Shown here: positions 57,399 to 64,000 of the stretch, piece by piece
Layout: each line of letters begins with the position of its first letter
Numbering within the stretch: the first letter of the stretch is position 1
Source: Metapseudomonas otitidis
GTDB taxonomy: Bacteria; Pseudomonadota; Gammaproteobacteria; Pseudomonadales; Pseudomonadaceae
Assembly (NCBI RefSeq): GCF_900111835.1
Contig: NZ_FOJP01000006.1
Location: 124,001-188,000 of the forward strand
Reading direction: 5' to 3'
DNA length: 64,000 bases
The notes under the pieces: generated by a model
What the model saw: the letters and a program-made list of their open reading frames with translations, nothing else
What the model was told of the DNA's origin: nothing
The model's database searches: none
Translations under genes and position numbers: made by a program

Positions 57399-60300
57399 AC
57401 ATCTCCCGCCTGTTCATCCTGCGGCCGGTCGCCACCACGCTGAGCATGCTGGCGATCCTTCTGGCCGGCCTGATCGCCTACCGCCTGCTGCCGGTGTCGG
57501 CGCTGCCGGAGGTGGACTACCCGACCATCCGCGTGATGACGCTCTACCCGGGTGCCAGCCCGGACGTGATGACCAGCGCCGTGACCGCGCCGCTGGAGCG
57601 CCAGTTCGGGCAGATGCCGGGGCTGGACCAGATGTCCTCCACCAGTTCCGGCGGCGCCTCGGTGATCACCCTGCGCTTCAACCTGGACGTGCAGCTGGAC
57701 GTGGCCGAGCAGGAAGTGCAGGCGGCCATCAACGCCGCCACCAACCTGCTGCCCAATGACCTGCCGGCGCCGCCGGTCTACAACAAGGTCAACCCCGCCG
57801 ACACCCCGGTGCTGACCGTGGCGGTGATGTCGCGGACCTTGCCGCTGCCGCAGCTGCACACCCTGGTGGACACGCGCATGGCGCAGAAGCTGTCGCAGAT
57901 CAGCGGCGTCGGCATGGTCAGCATCGCCGGTGGCCAGCGCCAGGCGGTGCGCATCAAGGTCAACCCGGAGGCACTCGCGGCCAACGGCCTGAACCTCTCC
58001 AGCGTGCGTTCGCTGATCACCGCGTCCAACGTCAACCAGCCCAAGGGCAACTTCGACGGCCCGACGCGCACCTCCATGCTGGATGCCAACGACCAGCTGA
58101 AGTCGGCGGACGAGTACGCCAACCTGATCCTCGCCTACAAGAACGGTGCGGCGCTGCGCCTGAAGGACGTGGCCACCATCGTCGAAGGCGCCGAGAACGA
58201 GCGCCTGGCCGCCTGGGCCAACCAGAACCAGGCGGTGCTGCTGAACATCCAGCGCCAGCCCGGCGCCAACGTCATCGAGGTGGTGGACCGCATCCAGGAG
58301 CTGCTGCCGAAGATGACCGCCAATCTGCCGGCGGGCCTGGACGTGATGGTGCTGACCGACCGCACCCAGACCATCCGAGCCTCGGTGCGCGACGTGCAGC
58401 ACGAGCTGATGCTGGCCATCGCCCTGGTGGTGATGGTGACCTTCCTGTTCCTGCGCCGCTTCAGCGCCACGCTGATTCCCTCCATCGCCGTGCCGCTGTC
58501 CCTGGTGGGCACCTTCGGGGTGATGTACCTGGCCGGCTTCTCGGTGAACAACCTGACGCTGATGGCCCTGACCATCGCCACCGGCTTCGTGGTGGACGAC
58601 GCCATCGTCATGCTGGAGAACATCGCCCGCCACCTGGAGGAGGGCGCCACGCCGCTGGAGGCCGCGCTCAAGGGCGCCCGGCAGATCGGCTTCACGCTGA
58701 TCTCCCTGACCTTCTCGCTGATCGCCGTGCTGATCCCGCTGCTGTTCATGGCCGACGTGGTGGGGCGGCTGTTCCGCGAGTTCGCCATCACCCTGGCGGT
58801 GGCCATCCTGATCTCCCTGGTGGTGTCGCTGACCCTGACGCCGATGATGTGCGCGCGGCTGCTCAAGCCCGAGCCGGAGGAGAAGGAGCAGGGCCGTTTC
58901 TACCGCGCCAGCGGCGCCTTCATCGACGGCATGATCGAGCGCTATTCCCATGGCCTGCGCTGGGTGCTGCGCCACCAGGTGCTGACCCTGCTGGTGGCCC
59001 TCGGCACCCTGGCGCTGACCGTGGTGCTGTACCTGGCGGTGCCCAAGGGCTTCTTCCCGGTGCAGGACACCGGCGTCATCCAGGGCATCACCGAGGCGCC
59101 GCAGTCGGTGTCGTTCCGCGCCATGGGCGAGCGCCAGCAGCAGGCGGCCGAGGTGATCCTCAAGGACCCGGCGGTGGCCAGCCTGACCTCCTACATCGGC
59201 GTCGACGGCGACAACGTCACCCTCAACAGCGGGCGCATGCTGATCAACCTCAAGCCCCACGGCGAGCGCGACGTCACCGCCAGCGAAGTGATCCAGCGCC
59301 TGCAGCCGCAGCTGGAGCGCCTGGTGGGCATCCGCCTGTACCTGCAGCCGGTGCAGGACCTGACCATCGAGGACCGGGTCAGCCGTACCCAGTTCCAGTT
59401 CAGCATGGAGTCCCCGGACGCCGAGCTGCTGCGCGAGTGGACCGGCAAGCTGGTGGACGCCTTGCGCCAACAGCCGGAGCTGGCTGACGTGGCCAGCGAC
59501 CTGCAGGACAAGGGCCTGCAGGTGTACCTGGACATCGACCGCGACATGGCCGGGCGCCTGGGCGTGGAGGTCTCGGCCATCACCGACGCGCTCTACGACG
59601 CCTTCGGCCAGCGGCAGATCTCCACCATCTTCACCCAGGCCAGCCAGTACCGCGTGGTGCTGGAGTCTGCCACCGGTGATCGTATCGGGCCCAAGGCCCT
59701 GGAGCAGCTGCGGGTGGCCGGCACCGACGGCGTGCAGGTGCCGCTCGCGACCCTGGCGCGCATCCAGGAGCGCCAGTCGTCCCTGGTGGTGAACCACATC
59801 AGCCAGTTCCCGGCGGTGAACCTCTCCTTCAACCTGGCGCCGGGCGTGGCCCTGGGCGAGGCGGTGCAGGTGATCGAGCGGGTGCAGCAGGAGATCGGCC
59901 TGCCGGAAGGCATCCAGACCCGCTTCCAGGGTGCGGCGGCGGCCTTCGAGGCCTCGCTGTCGAGCACGCTGCTGCTGATCCTGGCGGCGGTGGTGACCAT
60001 GTACATCGTCCTCGGCGTGCTCTATGAGAGCTACATCCACCCGGTGACCATCCTCTCCACGCTGCCCTCGGCGGGCGTCGGCGCCTTGCTGGCGCTGCTG
60101 CTCTCGGGCAATGACCTGGGGCTGATCGCCATCATCGGCATCATCCTGCTGATCGGCATCGTCAAGAAGAACGCGATCATGATGATCGACTTCGCCCTGG
60201 AGGCCGAGCGCCACCAGGGCATGGCGCCGGAGGAGGCCATCTACCAGGCGGCGCTGCTGCGCTTCCGGCCGATCCTGATGACCACCCTGGCCGCGCTGTT

Positions 60301-60490
60301 CGGCGCCGTGCCGCTGATGCTCGCCAGCGGTTCCGGCGCGGAGCTGCGCCAGCCCCTGGGCCTGGTGATGGTGGGCGGCCTGCTGGTGAGCCAGGTGCTG
60401 ACGCTGTTCACCACGCCGGTCATCTACCTGTTCTTCGACCGCCTCTCGCGGCGCTTCACCGGCCGCAGCGCGGCAGGGGTGGCTGCATGA
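57395..60490 (+). CDS. muxB: RND efflux transporter MuxB (MdtB-like)
   Basis: A 1031-residue RND pump with twelve predicted spans and two large periplasmic loops. The proton-relay acids lie in [13 protein letters not shown] (TM4) and the essential Lys in [19 protein letters not shown] (TM10). Its ATG overlaps the muxA stop by four bases. In the MdtABC/MuxABC type, two different RND subunits form a mixed trimer that exports drugs and other small molecules. Confidence 0.93.
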   Translation: MNISRLFILRPVATTLSMLAILLAGLIAYRLLPVSALPEVDYPTIRVMTLYPGASPDVMTSAVTAPLERQFGQMPGLDQMSSTSSGGASVITLRFNLDVQLDVAEQEVQAAINAATNLLPNDLPAPPVYNKVNPADTPVLTVAVMSRTLPLPQLHTLVDTRMAQKLSQISGVGMVSIAGGQRQAVRIKVNPEALAANGLNLSSVRSLITASNVNQPKGNFDGPTRTSMLDANDQLKSADEYANLILAYKNGAALRLKDVATIVEGAENERLAAWANQNQAVLLNIQRQPGANVIEVVDRIQELLPKMTANLPAGLDVMVLTDRTQTIRASVRDVQHELMLAIALVVMVTFLFLRRFSATLIPSIAVPLSLVGTFGVMYLAGFSVNNLTLMALTIATGFVVDDAIVMLENIARHLEEGATPLEAALKGARQIGFTLISLTFSLIAVLIPLLFMADVVGRLFREFAITLAVAILISLVVSLTLTPMMCARLLKPEPEEKEQGRFYRASGAFIDGMIERYSHGLRWVLRHQVLTLLVALGTLALTVVLYLAVPKGFFPVQDTGVIQGITEAPQSVSFRAMGERQQQAAEVILKDPAVASLTSYIGVDGDNVTLNSGRMLINLKPHGERDVTASEVIQRLQPQLERLVGIRLYLQPVQDLTIEDRVSRTQFQFSMESPDAELLREWTGKLVDALRQQPELADVASDLQDKGLQVYLDIDRDMAGRLGVEVSAITDALYDAFGQRQISTIFTQASQYRVVLESATGDRIGPKALEQLRVAGTDGVQVPLATLARIQERQSSLVVNHISQFPAVNLSFNLAPGVALGEAVQVIERVQQEIGLPEGIQTRFQGAAAAFEASLSSTLLLILAAVVTMYIVLGVLYESYIHPVTILSTLPSAGVGALLALLLSGNDLGLIAIIGIILLIGIVKKNAIMMIDFALEAERHQGMAPEEAIYQAALLRFRPILMTTLAALFGAVPLMLASGSGAELRQPLGLVMVGGLLVSQVLTLFTTPVIYLFFDRLSRRFTGRSAAGVAA

Positions 60491-60527
60491 TGCGCCTTGT
60501 GCCGGCTGCCCCGGCCGGAGCGGCGCC

Positions 60528-63500
60528 GTGAACCTGTCCGCTCCCTTCATCCGCCGGCCGGTGGCGACCCTGCTGCTGAGCCTGGCGATCATGCTGCTGG
60601 GCGGCATGAGCTTCGGCCTGTTGCCGGTCTCCCCGCTGCCGCAGATGGACTTCCCGGTGATCACCGTGCAGGCCAGCCTGCCCGGTGCCAGCCCGGAGAT
60701 CATGGCCTCCAGCGTCACCACGCCGCTGGAGCGCTCCCTGGGCACGCTTTCGGGCATCACCCAGATGACCAGCCGCACCAGCCAGGGCTCGACGCGGATC
60801 ATCATCCAGTTCGACCTGGACCGGGACATCAACGGCGCCGCCCGCGACGTGCAGGCGGCCATCAACGCCTCGCGCAACCTGCTGCCCAGCGGCATGCGCA
60901 GCATGCCCACCTACAAGAAGGTCAACCCCTCCCAGGCGCCGATCATGGTGCTGTCGCTGACCTCCGACGTGCTGGAGAAGGGCCAGCTGTACGACCTGGC
61001 CTCGACCATCCTGGCCCAGAGCCTGTCCCAGGTTAAGGGCGTGGGCGAGGTGCAGATCGGCGGCAGTTCGCTGCCGGCGGTGCGGGTGGAGCTGGAGCCG
61101 CAGTTGCTCAACCAGTACGGCATCGCCCTGGATGACGTGCGCAAGACCATCGCCGCCGCCAACCAGCGCCGCCCCAAGGGCGCGGTGGAAGACGCCGAGC
61201 GCCACTGGCAGGTGGGCGCCAGCGACCAGCTAGAGAAGGCCGCCGACTATGCGCCGCTGATCCTCCGCTACCAGGACGGCGCGGCCCTGCGCCTGGGCGA
61301 TGTGGCCAAGGTGCGCGACGCCGTGGAGGACCGTTACAACAGCGGCTTCTTCAATGACCAGGACGCGGTGCTGCTGGTGATCAACCGCCAGGCCGGCGCC
61401 AACATCATCGAGACCATCGAAAGCATCAAGGCCCAGCTGCCGGCGTTGCAGGCAGTGCTGCCGGCCAGCGTCAAGCTGAACCTGGCGATGGACCGCTCAC
61501 CGGTGATCCGCGCGACCCTGCACGAGGCCGAGCGCACCCTGCTGATCGCCGTGGCGCTGGTGATACTGGTCGTCTACCTGTTCCTCGGCAGCCTGCGCGC
61601 CTCGCTGATCCCGGCGCTGGCGGTGCCGGTGTCGCTGGTGGGCACCTTCGCGGTGATGTACCTGTGCGGCTTCTCCCTCAACGTGCTGTCGCTGATGGCG
61701 CTGATTCTCGCCGCCGGGCTGGTGGTGGACGACGCCATCGTGGTGCTGGAGAACATCGCCCGGCACATCAACGAGGGCATGCCGCCGTTCAAGGCGGCGC
61801 TGCAGGGCACCCGCGAGGTGGGCTTCACCCTGCTGTCGATGAACCTGTCGCTGGTGGTGGTGTTCGTCTCCATCCTGTTCATGGGCGGCATCATCGACCG
61901 CATGTTCCGCGAGTTCTCGCTGACCCTGACGGCGGCCATCCTGGTGTCGCTGCTGGTGTCGCTGACGCTCACGCCGATGCTCTGCGCGCGCTGGCTCAAG
62001 CCCCACGTGCCGGATGCCGACAGCCGCATGCAACGCTGGAGCGAGGCCATCCACGAGCGCATGACGCGGCTCTATGACGTGAGCCTCGGCTGGGCCCTGC
62101 GCCACCCGCGCCTGACCCTGGCCAGCCTGCTGGTGACCATCGGCCTCAACGTCGCGCTCTATGTGATCGTGCCCAAGACCTTCCTGCCGCAGCAGGACAC
62201 CGGCCAGTTGATCGGCTTCATCCGTGGCGACGACGGCCTGTCGTTCAGCGTGATGCAGCCGAAGATGGAAATCTTCCGCCGCGCGGTGCTCAAGGACCCG
62301 GCGGTGGAGAGCGTGGCCGGCTTCATCGGTGGCAGCGGCGGCATCAACAACGCCTTCATGATCGTGCGGCTGAAGCCGATCAAGGAGCGCCAGCTCTCCG
62401 CCCAGAAGGTGATCGAGCGGCTGCGCAAGGAGATGCCCCAGGTGCCCGGCGGCCGGCTGATGCTGATGGCCGACCAGGACATCATGACCGGCGGCTCCCG
62501 CGAGCAGCGCAGCTCCCAGTACGAGTACGTGCTGCAGGCCGGCGAGCTGGCCGACCTGCGCACCTGGCTGCCCAAGGTGACCGACGCGTTGAAATCCCTG
62601 CCGGAGCTGACCGCCATCGACGCGCGGGAAGGCGAGGGCGCCCAGCAGGTGACCCTGAAGGTGGACCGGGACGCGGCCAAGCGCCTGGGCATCGACATGG
62701 CGATGGTTACCACGGTGCTCAACAACGCCTACAGCCAGCGGCAGATCTCCACCATCTACGACACCCTCAACCAGTACCAGGTGGTGATGGAGGTGAACCC
62801 GAAGTACGCCCAGGACCCGTCGACCCTGGAGCAGGTGCAGGTGATCACCGCCGACGGCCAGCGCGTGCCGCTCTCGGCTATCGCCCGCTACGAGCGCAGC
62901 CTGGAGAACGACCGGGTCAACCACGAGGGCCAGTTCGCCTCGGAGAGCATTTCCTTCGACCTGGCGCCAGGGGTGAGCCTGGACCAGGCCACCGTGGCCA
63001 TCGAACGGGCAGTGGCGGCCATCGGCATGCCCAGCAGCGTGATCGCGCGCCTGGGCGGCACCGCCGACGCCTTCGCCAGCAGCCAGCAGAACCAGCCGTG
63101 GATGATCCTCGCCGCGCTGCTGCTGGTGTACCTGGTGCTGGGCATCCTCTACGAGAGCTACATCCACCCGCTGACCATCCTCTCGACGCTGCCGTCGGCG
63201 GGGGTGGGCGCGCTGCTGACCATCCAGCTGCTGGGTGGCGAGTTCAGCCTGATCTCGCTGCTGGGGCTGTTCCTGCTCATCGGCATCGTCAAGAAGAACG
63301 CCATCCTGATGATCGACCTGGCGCTGCAGCTGGAGCGCAACGACGGCCTGTCGCCGGCGGAGTCGATCCACCGCGCCTGCCTGCTGCGCCTGCGACCGAT
63401 CCTGATGACCACCCTGGCTGCCATCCTCGGTGCCGTGCCGTTGCTGATCGGCGGCGCCGAGGGCGCGGAGATGCGCCAGCCGCTGGGCGTGACCATCATC

Positions 63501-63635
63501 GGCGGCCTGGTGCTGAGCCAGATCCTCACCCTCTACACCACCCCCGTGGTCTACCTGTACCTCGACCGCCTGCGCCACCGCTTCAACCGCTGGCGCGGCG
63601 TGCGCACCGACGCTTCGCTGGAGACACCGCTATGA
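60528..63635 (+). CDS. muxC: RND efflux transporter MuxC (MdtC-like, GTG start)
   Basis: A 1035-residue second RND pump of the pair, with LVVDDAIVVLENIARHI in TM4 and [19 protein letters not shown] in TM10. It starts at GTG 60528, 37 bases after the muxB stop, with CCGGAG upstream. Its 3' end overlaps the opmB start by four bases. It should assemble with MuxB, MuxA and OpmB. Confidence 0.92.
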   Translation: MNLSAPFIRRPVATLLLSLAIMLLGGMSFGLLPVSPLPQMDFPVITVQASLPGASPEIMASSVTTPLERSLGTLSGITQMTSRTSQGSTRIIIQFDLDRDINGAARDVQAAINASRNLLPSGMRSMPTYKKVNPSQAPIMVLSLTSDVLEKGQLYDLASTILAQSLSQVKGVGEVQIGGSSLPAVRVELEPQLLNQYGIALDDVRKTIAAANQRRPKGAVEDAERHWQVGASDQLEKAADYAPLILRYQDGAALRLGDVAKVRDAVEDRYNSGFFNDQDAVLLVINRQAGANIIETIESIKAQLPALQAVLPASVKLNLAMDRSPVIRATLHEAERTLLIAVALVILVVYLFLGSLRASLIPALAVPVSLVGTFAVMYLCGFSLNVLSLMALILAAGLVVDDAIVVLENIARHINEGMPPFKAALQGTREVGFTLLSMNLSLVVVFVSILFMGGIIDRMFREFSLTLTAAILVSLLVSLTLTPMLCARWLKPHVPDADSRMQRWSEAIHERMTRLYDVSLGWALRHPRLTLASLLVTIGLNVALYVIVPKTFLPQQDTGQLIGFIRGDDGLSFSVMQPKMEIFRRAVLKDPAVESVAGFIGGSGGINNAFMIVRLKPIKERQLSAQKVIERLRKEMPQVPGGRLMLMADQDIMTGGSREQRSSQYEYVLQAGELADLRTWLPKVTDALKSLPELTAIDAREGEGAQQVTLKVDRDAAKRLGIDMAMVTTVLNNAYSQRQISTIYDTLNQYQVVMEVNPKYAQDPSTLEQVQVITADGQRVPLSAIARYERSLENDRVNHEGQFASESISFDLAPGVSLDQATVAIERAVAAIGMPSSVIARLGGTADAFASSQQNQPWMILAALLLVYLVLGILYESYIHPLTILSTLPSAGVGALLTIQLLGGEFSLISLLGLFLLIGIVKKNAILMIDLALQLERNDGLSPAESIHRACLLRLRPILMTTLAAILGAVPLLIGGAEGAEMRQPLGVTIIGGLVLSQILTLYTTPVVYLYLDRLRHRFNRWRGVRTDASLETPL

Positions 63636-64000
63636 ACCCCCATGCCCGCCTTCTGTTCCCGGCCCTGGCCCTTGCGGTCGCCCTGGCCGGCTGCGCCGTG
63701 GGCCCCGACTACCAGCGCCCGGACGCAGCCAGCGCTGCCCAGTTCAAGCACGTGGAGGGCTGGAAGGCCGCCGCGCCAGCCGACACCCTGGCCCGTGGCG
63801 CCTGGTGGGAGCTGTACAACGACCCGGTGCTGAACGACCTGCAGCAGCGCCTGGAGCGTTCCAACCAGACCCTCGCCCAGTCCGTTGCCCAGTACCGCCA
63901 GGCCCAGGCGCTGGCCCGTGGCGCGAGTGCCTCGTTCTTCCCCTCGGTGAACGCCAACGCCAGCAAGACCCGCTCCGGCCAGGGCGGCGGCAGCAGCACC
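63632..64000 (+). CDS. opmB: RND outer-membrane factor OpmB-like (NodT family), partial at window edge
   Basis: The first 123 codons of an outer-membrane factor. They give a lipoprotein signal ending in LAGCAVGPDYQRP (lipobox LAGC), then the family pattern WWELYNDPVLNDLQQRL and NQTLAQSVAQYRQAQALARG. The frame remains open at the right edge, so the rest of the gene is outside the window. The ATG overlaps the muxC stop (ATGA), completing the muxABC-opmB order. Confidence 0.9.
   Translation, partial: MNPHARLLFPALALAVALAGCAVGPDYQRPDAASAAQFKHVEGWKAAAPADTLARGAWWELYNDPVLNDLQQRLERSNQTLAQSVAQYRQAQALARGASASFFPSVNANASKTRSGQGGGSST

Noticed and set aside
57146..60910. A 1254-codon minus-strand open frame
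   Set aside because: Antisense to muxA, muxB and muxC; the translation is His/Gln/Arg-rich and lacks any family pattern.

Overview
The window looks like a chromosomal segment of a high-GC Pseudomonas. The HtpG protein, the muxABC-opmB efflux locus, the 4-hydroxybenzoate hydroxylase PobA and the many lipoproteins all resemble Pseudomonas families as I know them. Coding density is high, start codons include ATG, GTG and TTG, and I see no insertion sequence, phage gene, CRISPR array or complete tRNA or rRNA gene. The species cannot be fixed from this window.

Layout. 0-3.4 kb (minus strand): a catabolic operon running off the left edge (DUF1185 protein, alpha/beta hydrolase, aldehyde dehydrogenase, flavin reductase), with a perfect palindromic operator candidate at 3479-3490. 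3.7-7.2 kb (minus): a compact three-gene operon of unknown function. It holds a 147-residue protein whose strand order and terminal Gly-Gly resemble ubiquitin or MoaD/ThiS, a 940-residue DUF4132 (MolR-type) protein and a small DUF7660-like protein. This is the most likely undescribed system here. 7.3-8.5 kb (minus): periplasmic cytochrome c and rhodanese. 9.1-12.5 kb: thiolase plus FadB-like beta-oxidation pair. 12.6-20 kb: housekeeping and envelope genes (DUF599, MAPEG, thioesterases, a sigma32-driven htpG, four small lipoproteins).

20.3-27.6 kb: dienelactone hydrolase, an MHYT-PAS hybrid histidine kinase overlapping an HD-GYP response regulator, a panB copy and a divergent AraC regulator. 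27.8-33.5 kb: an amine or amino-acid catabolic unit (APC permease, aldehyde dehydrogenase, class III aminotransferase, outer-membrane porin). 33.6-44.9 kb: a divergent IclR regulator and a tightly packed nine-gene aromatic or keto-acid catabolic operon followed by an AraC gene. The operon encodes a ThDP enzyme, aldehyde dehydrogenase, atypical SDR, cytosolic BNR propeller, VOC protein, second DUF1185 protein, alpha/beta hydrolase, MhpA-like monooxygenase and MhpD-like hydratase.

44.9-51.9 kb: ROK kinase, a LysR/VOC divergent pair, the pobR/pobA 4-hydroxybenzoate module, pirin, an OsmC protein and a periplasmic solute-binding protein. 52-55.9 kb: an amidohydrolase and a TldD/PmbA-type protease pair. 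56.1 kb to the right edge: muxABC and the first 123 codons of opmB, an RND tripartite efflux system.

Overall the window reads as a catabolism-rich accessory-to-core mosaic. Aromatic or keto-acid and amine breakdown feed acyl-CoA and central metabolism, with stress and signalling genes interspersed. Substrates of the two DUF1185-containing operons cannot be named from sequence alone.
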